Shown here: positions 1 to 8,490 of the stretch, in pieces
Numbering within the stretch: the first letter of the stretch is position 1
Layout of the letters: every line of letters starts with the position of its first letter
Assembly: GCA_020859875.1 (NCBI GenBank)
Contig: JAJBVJ010000018.1
Coordinates: 1 to 17,569, forward strand
Direction of reading: 5' to 3'
Length of the DNA stretch: 17,569 bases
Source: Rikenellaceae bacterium
GTDB lineage: Bacteria; Bacteroidota; Bacteroidia; Bacteroidales; Rikenellaceae
Notes under the pieces: model-generated
Database searches by the model: none
Told to the model about the DNA's origin: nothing
What the model saw: the letters and a program-made list of their open reading frames with translations, nothing else
Program-made: the position numbers and the translations under genes

Positions 1-183
1 CAGCGCTTTTGGAATGGTCCGGTTTCCGGACGGCCACTCTTTATAGTCGTCGAATTCAACGATTTCCGGCGAGTCCTTCTGCGGGCCGGCAGTGTCAGAT
101 GCAGGGATAAGAGGTTGCGCCTCGATGGCCGCCCCCATCATTAGAAGTCCTGTGATTATAGCTGTAGTCCGTATTTTATCCAT
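1..183 (-). CDS. Exported protein of unknown function, N-terminal part only
   Basis: The first 61 codons of a minus-strand gene are present, and the rest lies beyond the left edge. The N-terminus has a short basic start (MDKIR), a hydrophobic core and a plausible signal peptidase site around AIEAQP (residues 19-24), so the product is probably exported. After it comes an acidic, Pro/Ser-rich stretch and then EIVEFDDYKEWPSG. I do not recognise the family. The gene is too short for the usual open-reading-frame cutoffs, but start, frame and signal peptide agree. It lies beyond the terminator that closes the glycosidase operon, so it is probably transcribed separately. A weak promoter-like pair (TTG at 240-238, CGTATTTG at 219-212, minus strand) lies just upstream but matches the consensus poorly. 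Confidence 0.6.
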   Translation of the reverse strand, partial: MDKIRTTAIITGLLMMGAAIEAQPLIPASDTAGPQKDSPEIVEFDDYKEWPSGNRTIPKAL

Positions 184-239
184 TCGATACGATTGTTTAT
201 GAGCGATGGAGCAAATACGGTTCCATTTCGGCGGACACA

Positions 240-270
240 AAAAAGGCTGCAAAAATATTGCAGCCTTTTT
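240..270 (-). terminator. Rho-independent terminator after the glycosidase operon
   Basis: An 11-bp perfect stem has arms at 240-250 (AAAAAGGCTGC) and 260-270 around a 9-nt AT-rich loop. The A/T ends give a U tract on either strand. It lies 15 bp past the GH3 stop codon, so it most likely ends the GH20-GH92-GH3 transcript. Confidence 0.85.
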
Positions 271-285
271 ATTCGGGAAGACTAC

Positions 286-2655
286 TCAATCGACGTCCAT
301 AACTCCGTCGAGTCGTATATCGTGGGACGACGGCCCTATCATAATCCGGAATTCGCCCCGCTCGACGACCTCCTCCATACGTGCATTAATGAGGGAGAAG
401 TCGTCGAAACCCAGCTCGAATACAACATTGCGCATCTCACCTCTCTTAATATCGGAAATCCGTGCGAATTTTTTAAGCGCCATAGCCGGCCTTACCGTGC
501 TGGCCAGAATGTCCCGAACGTAGAGCTGCACCACCTCGTCCCCGTCGTAATCGCCCGTATTGGTAACGTCGAACGAAACCTCACGGTGGTAGCCGCCTTT
601 GTCCGCTACACGGAGATTCGAATATTCGAACGTTGTATAACTAAGGCCGTAGCCGAATGGGTACAGGGGAGTCCCGGGCATGTCGGTATAGTCGTGGTTT
701 CGCGGCTGCCTTTTATTATAATGTATTGGCACCTGCCCTACCGAGCGGGGAACGCTAACGGGTAACCTTCCCGCCGGATTATATCGGCCGAAGATCACCT
801 CCGCTACGGCATCCCCTCCGCGGCTTCCCGGATACCAAGCCGTAAGGAGTGCATCGGCATTTCCCGCTGCCCAGTTCATATCGAGGGGACGTCCCTGGAC
901 GTAGACTACGATCATGGGTTTGCCGGTAGCCTTAATCGCTTCCAGGAGTTCCTGCTGCCTTCCGAGCAGGTCGAGGGTCGCGCGGTCGTATCCTTCCCCG
1001 CTGTCCATATCGCTCTCGCCCCCGGGGCGGGCTACGGCCGCACCGGTCTCGAGAAACATCGTATTGAAATCGCGGGCGCTCGAGCCGCCGACCACAACCA
1101 CCGCAATATCCGCCGATTCGACGGCCTCTACCGCCCCGGATATACCTTCGTCGTTCCCCTCGCGTATACCACACCCTTTGGCGTAAACCACACGATCGGC
1201 ACCCATGATCTCAATGATCCCGTCCAGTACGGTATTTATTTGCTGTTGCGGGGCCGTATAGTCGCCCAGCTGGTTGTACCCGTTGTCGGCATTGGGGCCG
1301 ATAACGGCAATTTTCCCGATCTTCGAGGGATCGAGCGGAAGAATGTTATTGCGGTTCTCCAGCAGTGTTACGGATTGCCGGGCTACTTCGAGTGCCACTT
1401 CGGAGTGCTCCTGTGATCCGACCCCGGCGGCCGAAAGCTCCTCGTCGATATAGGGGTTTTCAAAGAGCCCCATTTCAAATTTCAGCCTCAGTACGCGGTA
1501 GACCGCTTCGTCGATGAGCTTTTCGTCTATATTCCCCTCTTTGACGCTCGATATGAGCGTTTGAAAAGCGTTCCCGCAAAGGTCTACATCAACACCCGAC
1601 TCCATGGCCAGACGTGCCGCAGCCGGATAATCCGCCGCTACGAAATGGGTCTCACAGAGCCCTTCGATGCTCACCAGGTCGGAGATTACGAAGCCGCGGA
1701 ATCCGAGCTCCGTTTTAAGAACATCTTTAATCAGGTAGGGATTTGCCGTACAGGGTATTCCGTCGATGGAGTTGTATGAAGTCATCACCGAGAGTGCTCC
1801 AGCCCCGACGGCAGCCCTGAACGGCGGGAGATGGATTTCCCGAAGTTCCCTTTCCCCGATGAGGCTGGCGCTTCCGTTCTGCCCCCCTTCCGACGATCCG
1901 TAAGCGATGAAGTGTTTGAGGGTCGATACGGTGCTCCACGGCCGGGACAGATCGCCCCCGCCCAAACCCCTTACGAATGCGGCACCCATCGCGGAGGTAA
2001 GCGCCGGGTCTTCGCCGTAACACTCTTCCACGCGCGACCAGCGTGCATCGCGGGCAATATCGAGTACCGGCCCGTAACTGATATGGGCTCCCTGGAGCCT
2101 CACTTCCCGGGATATGGCTTCGGCCATCCGTTCGACCAGCTCCGGGTTCCAGGTCGAGGCCTGGCCGACGGCGGTCGGGAATACGGTCGAGCCGATGGCC
2201 ATATGGCCGTGAGGGGCTTCCTCGGCAAGGAAGATGGGTATTCCCAGTCGGGTATTCTCGAGTATATGCCTCTGCATCATATTGGCGACCCTGGCCGCCG
2301 TGCGCGGGTTGAGACCCGTGCGGAAATCCTTTTGCGTCCACGGGTCGGCACGGAAGGTACCCCACAGCATGCCGATATGGCGCTCGCTAACGTCCGAGAG
2401 GAACTTTTCCGACAATCTGACCTCATCGCCTTCCCGCTCGTACATCTCCCACCCGTAGGGAGACATGAGCTGTCCCACCTTCTCTTCCAGCGTCATCCGC
2501 GAGATCAGGTCTCGGGTACGGGCATCCGCGTCGAGATTCGCATTGCGGTACGGCGGAATATCGCCCCCCAGGGCCATAGCCGTAAATAGAAGAGAGAGGA
2601 GGGTTGTCGAACAGATGGTTTTAACCAGTTTATTTTCCTGTATCATGGATTTCAT
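286..2655 (-). CDS. Glycoside hydrolase family 3, secreted (beta-glucosidase type)
   Basis: This 789-residue exo-acting GH3 enzyme removes a non-reducing beta-linked sugar, probably glucose, xylose or GlcNAc. The N-terminus has a signal peptide (hydrophobic core about residues 12-30). The (beta/alpha)8 domain runs to about 400 and includes KH at 247-248 in STLKHF. The predicted nucleophile is D326 in GFVISDL; the usual SDW is SDL here. The alpha/beta sandwich domain spans about 425-635, with the likely acid/base E554 in SGEGYDR. A C-terminal fibronectin III-like domain starts near PFGYGLSYTTF (667-677) and runs to the end. Length and order match the three-domain bacterial GH3 type (BglX-like). 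It starts 12 bp after the GH92 stop, so it is the last gene of the operon. Exact substrate cannot be read from sequence; a second Met at codon 4 is an alternative start. Confidence 0.93.
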   Translation of the reverse strand: MKSMIQENKLVKTICSTTLLSLLFTAMALGGDIPPYRNANLDADARTRDLISRMTLEEKVGQLMSPYGWEMYEREGDEVRLSEKFLSDVSERHIGMLWGTFRADPWTQKDFRTGLNPRTAARVANMMQRHILENTRLGIPIFLAEEAPHGHMAIGSTVFPTAVGQASTWNPELVERMAEAISREVRLQGAHISYGPVLDIARDARWSRVEECYGEDPALTSAMGAAFVRGLGGGDLSRPWSTVSTLKHFIAYGSSEGGQNGSASLIGERELREIHLPPFRAAVGAGALSVMTSYNSIDGIPCTANPYLIKDVLKTELGFRGFVISDLVSIEGLCETHFVAADYPAAARLAMESGVDVDLCGNAFQTLISSVKEGNIDEKLIDEAVYRVLRLKFEMGLFENPYIDEELSAAGVGSQEHSEVALEVARQSVTLLENRNNILPLDPSKIGKIAVIGPNADNGYNQLGDYTAPQQQINTVLDGIIEIMGADRVVYAKGCGIREGNDEGISGAVEAVESADIAVVVVGGSSARDFNTMFLETGAAVARPGGESDMDSGEGYDRATLDLLGRQQELLEAIKATGKPMIVVYVQGRPLDMNWAAGNADALLTAWYPGSRGGDAVAEVIFGRYNPAGRLPVSVPRSVGQVPIHYNKRQPRNHDYTDMPGTPLYPFGYGLSYTTFEYSNLRVADKGGYHREVSFDVTNTGDYDGDEVVQLYVRDILASTVRPAMALKKFARISDIKRGEMRNVVFELGFDDFSLINARMEEVVERGEFRIMIGPSSHDIRLDGVMDVD

Positions 2656-2667
2656 TTAATTAGGCGG

Positions 2668-4926
2668 TCAATCCGCATCCCACCAAACAATACCCGGTCG
2701 GGAGGTCATATGGTAAACCAGTTGGCCACCTGCCTGAATATCGCTGAAGTCGATGTAATTCTTGTTGTAATCTTTGCCGTCGAGGGTAATCTTTTCGATG
2801 TATATATTCTCGCGGCTTTGGTTGCGGGCCGTGATGTTGAATTTACGTCCGCCCCCCACGTCGACGGTGGCCCGGTCCACGATCGGACTGCCGAAATAAT
2901 ACCTTCCCCCGGCGGGTTCCACCTGGTAGAAGCCGAGCGAGGAGAGGATATACCAGGAGGAGATCTGTCCCACATCTTCGTTCCCGCAAAGGCCTTCCGG
3001 CTGGTCTGTATAGAGGACGTACATCGTTTCACGGGCCCTCTCGGCCGCCTTCCACGGCTCACCGATCATTGTATAGAAATAGATCACGTGGTGGCTCGGC
3101 TCGTTCCCGTGGGCATATTGGCCTATAAGCCCGCTGATGTCGGGCGAGGCATGCTCCCCGAGGTCGCCCTCGGCGATAAATAGCGAATCGAGTTTTTCGA
3201 TGAACCTTTCGCTGCTGCCGAATAGCCCGACCAGCCCCTCCAGATCGTGGGGGACAAGGAAGGTGTACTGCCATCCGTTACCCTCGGTATAGTCCGAAAC
3301 GTAGTGTACCGATTCGAAGGGGTCGAACGGCGTGCGGAAGTCGCCCGTCGAAGATTTACCGCGGATAAAACCGGTCTCGGGATCGAAATAATAGCGGTAG
3401 GATTTGCTCCGCTCGAGGAAATAATCGGCCGTCTCACGGTCGCCTATCTCGAGGGCGGCCTGTGCCAGGGCCCAGTCCGCGATTGCATACTCCATGCAGT
3501 TACCGACCGCTTCCACCATTTTGGCGTAGGGGATATAACCGTACTCTTTCAACTCCTTGAGACCCCTTTCGTCGAGAGTAGCCGACCTGCGCATCGCTTC
3601 GTATGCAAGGGCTTTGTCGAAGCCGTCATATCCCTTCAGGATCGCATCCGCAACCACAGGGATAGCGGGGTTTCCCACCATGCAGTTCGTTTCGCATCCC
3701 ATCAGGTGCCAAACCGGCAGTTTGTCCTGCTGTTCGTATATCTTCAGCATAGTGTTTATAATATCGTCCACCTTCTCGGGATGGATAATAGTCATAAGCG
3801 GATGTGCCGCCCGGTAGGTGTCCCAAAGCGAAAAAGTCGTATAATTAACGAAATCCGCGTCCCGGTAGATTTTGCCGTCCGCCCCGCGGTAGTCGCCGTT
3901 CACGTCGCAAAACTCCGAGGGGGCTATCATACTATGGTACATGGAGGTGTAGAAGATCCGTTTAATGGACTCGTCCCCGGTTTCGATCCTAATTTTGGAA
4001 AGCTCCCTTTCCCAGGCCCGGTCGGCAGCCGAGATCGTACCTTCGAAATCCCATCCGGGAAGTTCCCCCGCCAAGTTCATTTTGGCATTTTCGATACTCA
4101 CGGGCGAAAGGGCTACCTTCACAAATATATCTTCGCCTTGGGAAGTTGCGAAGAGCGCCTGTCCGTAAATCCTCTCTCCCCGGAGCTCGGTTCCGGGCCG
4201 TATGTCGTTCTTTTCGGAAACTATGAAGCCTTCCATCGGCCGTGAGAAAACGGCCGTAAAGTATATTTTCTGGTCGTCGGCCCATCCGGTCGAGTAGCGG
4301 TAGCCCGAGACAGTCGTGTCCGATTCCTGCACGAGGTAGCAGTCGGTGGGCCTGTCCCAGCAGTGGCCGTTTTCCAGGTCGATGATTATACGCGAATCGC
4401 CGTTTTCGGGGAAGGTGTATTTATGGAACCCGACCCTTTTGGTTGCCGTCAATTCCACATCTATACCGTAGCGGTCGAGCCGGGTGGCGTAATAGCCCGG
4501 ATGTGCTTTTTCACTGGCCCGGGAGAAGTACGACCATTGGCCCGACTGCAGATCGTCGTGACTTCCGCGGGCCAGGGTCACCTGCCCGGTGACGGGCATA
4601 AGAGAAATGTCGCTCAGATCGCCGATTCCCGTCCCGCTGAGGTGGGTATGGGCGAAGCCGATTACGGTGGTGTCGGTGATGTGGTAGCCGGACGTCCAGT
4701 CCCACACCTCGGGTATGCTCGTGGGCCCAAGCTGGACGAATCCGAAGGGAACGTTCGCTCCCATAAAGACGTGGCCGTGGTCGCCCGTGCCGATATACTG
4801 GTCGACGTAATCCGTAAGTTTCACGGTATCGGCCTTGCCGCAGCGCCCGCATGAGACCGGCAGGGTAAGCAGTACCACGGCTATGGAGATAGTCGCAAGA
4901 GATACCGATATTTGCTTGGTTTTCAT
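2668..4926 (-). CDS. Glycoside hydrolase family 92 alpha-mannosidase
   Basis: This 752-residue, calcium-dependent, inverting exo-alpha-mannosidase belongs to the family that trims mannose from N-glycans and yeast mannan. A signal peptide ends at a lipoprotein-like site (PVSC, Cys26), so it may be membrane-anchored, though the lipobox is not ideal. The N-terminal beta-sandwich begins at VDQYIGTGDHGH (41-52), with PFGFVQLGP and GFAHTHLSGTG typical of GH92. The (alpha/alpha)6 domain holds WDTYRAAHP (368-376), the putative catalytic acid E548 in YTEGNGWQY, GNEPSHH (608-614) and GNEDVGQ (649-655), whose Asp651 belongs to the proposed general-base motif. Length is normal and no break is seen. It lies 28 bp after GH20 and 12 bp before GH3. 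Linkage specificity (alpha-1,2, 1,3 or 1,6) cannot be decided here. Confidence 0.95.
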   Translation of the reverse strand: MKTKQISVSLATISIAVVLLTLPVSCGRCGKADTVKLTDYVDQYIGTGDHGHVFMGANVPFGFVQLGPTSIPEVWDWTSGYHITDTTVIGFAHTHLSGTGIGDLSDISLMPVTGQVTLARGSHDDLQSGQWSYFSRASEKAHPGYYATRLDRYGIDVELTATKRVGFHKYTFPENGDSRIIIDLENGHCWDRPTDCYLVQESDTTVSGYRYSTGWADDQKIYFTAVFSRPMEGFIVSEKNDIRPGTELRGERIYGQALFATSQGEDIFVKVALSPVSIENAKMNLAGELPGWDFEGTISAADRAWERELSKIRIETGDESIKRIFYTSMYHSMIAPSEFCDVNGDYRGADGKIYRDADFVNYTTFSLWDTYRAAHPLMTIIHPEKVDDIINTMLKIYEQQDKLPVWHLMGCETNCMVGNPAIPVVADAILKGYDGFDKALAYEAMRRSATLDERGLKELKEYGYIPYAKMVEAVGNCMEYAIADWALAQAALEIGDRETADYFLERSKSYRYYFDPETGFIRGKSSTGDFRTPFDPFESVHYVSDYTEGNGWQYTFLVPHDLEGLVGLFGSSERFIEKLDSLFIAEGDLGEHASPDISGLIGQYAHGNEPSHHVIYFYTMIGEPWKAAERARETMYVLYTDQPEGLCGNEDVGQISSWYILSSLGFYQVEPAGGRYYFGSPIVDRATVDVGGGRKFNITARNQSRENIYIEKITLDGKDYNKNYIDFSDIQAGGQLVYHMTSRPGIVWWDAD

Positions 4927-4954
4927 TTATTTGATTTTAGGTGGGTTTTCAGCT

Positions 4955-7243
4955 TCAGTGTCGGAACCAGGAGGGCCCCAGTTCCCTGCGTTTGTTGTCG
5001 TCGTCTATGATCCCGAGTTCGACGCTTCCACCGTTGGGGTCGAAATAGTGTACCTCTATGGGGTGGAGTCCTTTCCAGAGGGCCGCCTGGCCCGTCTTTT
5101 CGAGGATGGAGTGCATGCCGTCGTTATCGACCACCGGCTCACCGTGGATGTAGAGCATACTCCCGTCGTCGGTATTGAGGTAAAATGTATAAATACCGTC
5201 CTCGGGAATGTCGATATACCCGGTGTATATCAGTCCGATCGGAAGCGCCGCCCCGTCCGGGATCGTAACGTACGGGGTTACGAATTCTCCTATATAGGGA
5301 CTTGTGGCTATATCCCTGCTCGACTCCCCTTCGAAAGCATACAGCGCGGCAATCAGACCGGGTGAGAGTTCCCCTTCCGGAATATCGACCGCCTCGAAGG
5401 GTTCGACTCCGTAATAGGGGGCCACGGTAATATCGCCCGGCGAGCCGTCCGGATAAAACGTCCGGAATTTGAGCACCCGGTCGGAATCGAAAGAGATCGG
5501 GCCGGTATAGAGCGGGGAGTTCCGGTCGGGGGAAGTGCCGTCTTGGGTATAGCGTACAGTTATTCCCTCTACGGGAAGCGTGGGTGCTGCAACCGCTTCC
5601 CCCGGGCCAACATAGACGTTCCGGTCGTAAATATTGTCGAAATCGGGAAGCCGGTACTTTATCCCGCGCCTGTCCAAAAGCGGATAGTGGGCATTTACCC
5701 TTCCCATAAATGCTTCCGGGTCTTTCCTTTCTATGCTGTTCCAGCACAGTTCGCTCACGGCGAGGAATCTCGGGAAATACATATACTGGGCCCTTTCGAA
5801 CGTCGGGACGAATTCTGTCCACAGGTTGCCCTGTATTCCGAGAATAAGGGATTTCTGGGCGTCGCTCAGTCCGTCGGGAACTATATTGGCTTTATAGGTT
5901 TTGAGAAGCGTATTGCGATCCTGCTTGTTGCCGAAGTAGAGGTATTCGTTCGGAACGAGTATCACGTTATTTCCCTGTGCCGTGGCACGATCGACGGCGT
6001 CCGGCACCCACGACCTCCACCAAAGTACCGTTGCGGTGGGTGAGAGCCCCCCTTCGAGCATCTCGTCCCAGCCGATCATCTTCTTCCCGCCGGCGGTGAA
6101 GAAATCCTCCATGTAGCCTATGAACCACGATTGCAGCTGCTCCACGTTTTCGAGCCCGTACTCTTCCATCCTCGCTTTACAATGCGGACATTTACGCCAA
6201 TTGTCCTTTTCGACTTCGTCGCCACCTATATGTACATATTGATAGGGGAAAAGTTCGAAAACCTCGGCCCACACCCTCTTGCAAAACTCCAGGGTCTCGT
6301 CCTTACCCGGGCACAAGGGGGTGGAAAAGGTTTTTCCCCATCCGACATTGTCGAAGCAGGAGAGCTCAGGAAAATACATCAGCGTACGCATCGAATGGCC
6401 CGGCATATCGACTTCGGGAATCACGTCGATACCCCTTGCGGCGGCATAATCCACGATTTCACGGATTTCCTCTTTGGTGTAATAACCCCCGTAAATGGTG
6501 TCCCTGCCGACTATGCGCGTGCGGTCGGCCGGCAGCAGGAAATAGGGATTGTCCTCTTCCACTGCCCTCTCGAGACACTCGTGGTCGTGGTTGTTCGGGG
6601 TTCGGAACCCACCCTTCTCGGCCAGTTGCGGGTAGCTGTCCAGGTATATCCGCCATCCCTGGTCGTCGGTAAGGTGCCAGTGGAATTTATTGAATTTATA
6701 GAGGGCCATCCAGTCCAGCAGCCGTTTGACTTCACCGGCATCGAAAAAGTGGCGGGCAACGTCGAGCATGATGCCGCGCCACTGGTATTGCGGCGTGTCC
6801 GAGATTTGTACTACGGGGAGCCCGTTCCCTGTCCCGGCGCTCAGTTCCACCGCCTGCAAAAGGGTCGAGGCGCCGGATATGATGCCGCCGTAGCTCCCGG
6901 AAACCACTTCGATTCCACTCTTTTCAATGGTAATCTCGTAGCTGCCTTCGGCTCTGCCGGTATTTCCCAACCGCAGGATTATATCGCCTCGGGAGCCCTC
7001 CCTGACCGAATCGATGAGTATGAAATCGCTCAGCCCGTCCGCAAGGTAATTGGCGGCGGTCTGCAGCTGGGGGGTCGTATAAGCGATCGTGGCCCCGGTG
7101 GGAACTGTGTAGGAGCCTTTTCCTGACACTATCTTGTCCGGAAGCGGGATTATATTGTCGTAGATGCTCGGCCGGTTGTTCCCGGAACATCCCCCGAGCA
7201 GTAAAATTGTAGCCGCGAAAAGTAAATTACGGATTATATGCAT
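4955..7243 (-). CDS. GH20 beta-N-acetylhexosaminidase lipoprotein with PA14-like domain
   Basis: This 762-residue GH20 enzyme releases terminal beta-GlcNAc or GalNAc by substrate-assisted catalysis. The signal ends in a clear lipobox (LGGC, Cys19), so it is a membrane-anchored lipoprotein. A GH20b-type N-terminal domain spans about 30-150. The catalytic barrel spans about 153-500, with WHLTDDQGWR (189-198), VIPEVDMPGH (274-283) and the catalytic pair D342-E343 in HIGGDE. A chitobiase C-terminal-like segment (about 552-610; YTQDGTSPD, SPLYTGPI) follows. A PA14-like sugar-binding domain (about 622-748; GYIDIPEDGIYTFYLNTDDG, then LHPIEVHYFDPNG) ends the protein. It is the first gene of the three-enzyme operon, with a 118-bp gap after fecR that holds a weak terminator and a promoter-like motif. 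The PA14 boundary is inferred from motif pattern. Confidence 0.95.
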   Translation of the reverse strand: MHIIRNLLFAATILLLGGCSGNNRPSIYDNIIPLPDKIVSGKGSYTVPTGATIAYTTPQLQTAANYLADGLSDFILIDSVREGSRGDIILRLGNTGRAEGSYEITIEKSGIEVVSGSYGGIISGASTLLQAVELSAGTGNGLPVVQISDTPQYQWRGIMLDVARHFFDAGEVKRLLDWMALYKFNKFHWHLTDDQGWRIYLDSYPQLAEKGGFRTPNNHDHECLERAVEEDNPYFLLPADRTRIVGRDTIYGGYYTKEEIREIVDYAAARGIDVIPEVDMPGHSMRTLMYFPELSCFDNVGWGKTFSTPLCPGKDETLEFCKRVWAEVFELFPYQYVHIGGDEVEKDNWRKCPHCKARMEEYGLENVEQLQSWFIGYMEDFFTAGGKKMIGWDEMLEGGLSPTATVLWWRSWVPDAVDRATAQGNNVILVPNEYLYFGNKQDRNTLLKTYKANIVPDGLSDAQKSLILGIQGNLWTEFVPTFERAQYMYFPRFLAVSELCWNSIERKDPEAFMGRVNAHYPLLDRRGIKYRLPDFDNIYDRNVYVGPGEAVAAPTLPVEGITVRYTQDGTSPDRNSPLYTGPISFDSDRVLKFRTFYPDGSPGDITVAPYYGVEPFEAVDIPEGELSPGLIAALYAFEGESSRDIATSPYIGEFVTPYVTIPDGAALPIGLIYTGYIDIPEDGIYTFYLNTDDGSMLYIHGEPVVDNDGMHSILEKTGQAALWKGLHPIEVHYFDPNGGSVELGIIDDDNKRRELGPSWFRH

Positions 7244-7275
7244 GACGGATTATATTTATAAGTGACGGTTCGGTC

Positions 7276-7285
7276 TGCGAATTTA
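7276..7285 (-). promoter_or_regulatory. Promoter-like motif TAAATTCGCA upstream of GH20
   Basis: On the minus strand this reads TAAATTCGCA, one base off the Bacteroidetes -7 element TAnnTTTG. It ends 32 bp before the GH20 start. The same 10 bases occur upstream of fecR (8388-8397). No convincing -33 TTG lies at the expected distance, so a role in initiation by the neighbouring ECF sigma factor or the housekeeping sigma is only inferred. Confidence 0.35.
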
Positions 7286-7321
7286 GGGCTTTTTCGGATC
7301 GGTTCATAACCCGGAGGGCTC

Positions 7322-7343
7322 AAAAAAATGACCCGTTACGGTC
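7322..7343 (-). terminator. Weak terminator between fecR and GH20
   Basis: On the minus strand, a short GACC/GGTC stem with a 6-nt loop (arms within 7330-7343) is followed at once by a run of seven T (7328-7322). It lies 18 bp past the fecR stop. The stem is short, so it may only attenuate read-through into the glycosidase genes. Confidence 0.4.
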
Positions 7344-7361
7344 TCCCGGCTTCACGCAAGA

Positions 7362-8375
7362 TCAGTAGACTTCGATAATTTCCCTGCCCGTATATTCCCC
7401 TCCGTTTTGCTGGGGAACTTTACGAAAATGAATATCGGAAGATAGCGTGAAGCTGGTCAGCACGGCATCGAGGGTGTGGCCGGAAAATGTTCCCATGAAT
7501 GTATGGTCGAGAAGGGCCGCATCAGTGATCATGAAGTTGACGTTGTATTTGTTGCCGACCATTCTCTGTGCCCCTGCCGCGGCGTCTACCCATATGCGGC
7601 TTTTCCCCCCCCCCTTCCAGGAGGTCTCCACTTCCGTATCTACCGTACTTGTCCAAATGTGCCTGCCGGAGCGGTTGTATGTGAGCATCTGACCCGGCTC
7701 CAGTATGGCAAGGGTTGTTCCGCCGCGGAGATCCTCATAATTCACGCCGATATTTCCGCTCACCAGCATGGCGCGTATATCCTGTGCATCGGGGTAGGCC
7801 TCGATGTTGAACCTCGTTCCGTAAACTTCGATCTTTGCCGGCCCCACATCCACGATAAAGCGTTTTTTCTCGGGCGCGACTTCGAAAAATCCTTCCCCTT
7901 CGAGGGCTACCCGCCTCTCTTTTCCCGTGAAACGGGCGGGATAAATCAGCGTGGAATTGGAATTGAGCCACACCCGGGTGCTGTCGGGAAGTACGACACT
8001 GCTGATCATTCCGGTGGCCGAGTGTATTTCGATATCGGCATTGTATTCTTTCCTGACGGAGATAAAAAGCCATGTACATACCACCAGCAGGGGTAAGGCC
8101 ACCACGGCCGCAGCCTGCCTGACTCGGAGCAGGGCTTTACCGATCTTCCGGCGGCGGATCGCCGAGGTGACCTGGTCGAATGCAAGGCGTGCCTTTGTCT
8201 CCCCGCTGGGGTCGAGCGTGTCGGTTAAAAAATTTATTTTTAAAATATCCCCGGCTATTTCCCTATTGCCGTCGGATTCGCCTATCCATTTTTCCACGGC
8301 GGAGATCTCTTCCGAAGAGAGTTCACCCCTGGAATATGAATCCAGTAAAGCGTATATATCTCGGTCTGTGTCCAT
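7362..8375 (-). CDS. FecR-family anti-sigma factor, inner membrane
   Basis: This 337-residue protein has the FecR layout: a cytoplasmic N-terminal sigma-binding region (1-85, starting MDTDRDIYALLDSYSRGELS), one membrane segment (about 87-107) and a periplasmic FecR domain (about 118-213; VVLPDSTRVWLNSNSTLIYP, then GEGFFEVAPEKKRFIVDV). A C-terminal region includes the family's SW(K) signature (252-254) and the KYNVNF and GTFSGHTLDAVL segments. Such proteins hold an ECF sigma factor inactive until an outer-membrane transporter signals substrate. It is divergent from the sigma gene rather than co-transcribed with it, which is unusual. Codons 254-257 contain ten consecutive Gs on the coding strand. 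In the current frame the protein is intact, but it carries extra glycines (WKGGGKSRIW) where the family usually has a short WK-x-G-x link. Confidence 0.92.
   Translation of the reverse strand: MDTDRDIYALLDSYSRGELSSEEISAVEKWIGESDGNREIAGDILKINFLTDTLDPSGETKARLAFDQVTSAIRRRKIGKALLRVRQAAAVVALPLLVVCTWLFISVRKEYNADIEIHSATGMISSVVLPDSTRVWLNSNSTLIYPARFTGKERRVALEGEGFFEVAPEKKRFIVDVGPAKIEVYGTRFNIEAYPDAQDIRAMLVSGNIGVNYEDLRGGTTLAILEPGQMLTYNRSGRHIWTSTVDTEVETSWKGGGKSRIWVDAAAGAQRMVGNKYNVNFMITDAALLDHTFMGTFSGHTLDAVLTSFTLSSDIHFRKVPQQNGGEYTGREIIEVY
7605..7614 (-). repeat. Ten-base G:C homopolymer inside fecR
   Basis: The plus strand has ten consecutive C; the coding strand reads AAG GGG GGG GGG AAA. Loss of one base gives a stop (TAG) about seven codons later; gain of one gives a TGA about 24 codons later. 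Both would remove the C-terminal third of FecR. Confidence 0.9.
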
Positions 8376-8387
8376 AATTTGTTTCCA

Positions 8388-8397
8388 TGCGAATTTA
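8388..8397 (-). promoter_or_regulatory. Promoter-like motif TAAATTCGCA upstream of fecR
   Basis: The minus strand reads TAAATTCGCA and ends 12 bp before the fecR start. It is identical to the motif upstream of GH20 and matches TAnnTTTG at seven of eight positions. Its closeness to the ATG would give a very short leader. Function is inferred from recurrence only. Confidence 0.35.
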
Positions 8398-8482
8398 CTA
8401 ATCTATCCGGCAATTCGGAATATTTTAAATAAAAAAAGAGTTAATAAATACAATCCTTGAAAAAAGCTGCGGCCGGAATGTC

Positions 8483-8490
8483 TATATTTG
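8483..8490 (+). promoter_or_regulatory. Candidate -7 element for the sigma factor gene
   Basis: TATATTTG matches the Bacteroidetes -7 consensus TAnnTTTG exactly, 53 bp upstream of the ATG. The nearest TTG (8457-8459) is 23 bp away, slightly more than the usual 19-21. A second consensus match, TAGATTTG (8532-8539), sits 4 bp before the start codon. It resembles the fecR/GH20 motif (TAGATTTGCA against TAAATTCGCA). Confidence 0.5.

Noticed and set aside
193..765. A 190-codon plus-strand open frame at the 3' end of the GH3 gene.
   Set aside because: It runs through the terminator and then antisense to the GH3 C-terminal domain.
3247..4245. A 332-codon plus-strand open frame opposite the GH92 gene.
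   Set aside because: It lies wholly inside a well-supported gene and shows no recognisable motif or signal.
6131..7126. A 331-codon plus-strand open frame opposite the GH20 gene.
   Set aside because: Shadow of GH20; no domain pattern and no promoter.
7561..7640. Possible frameshift in fecR at the ten-G tract.
   Set aside because: The frame as given continues through the conserved KYNVNF and GTFSGHTL segments to the end, so this copy is intact; both shifted frames stop early.
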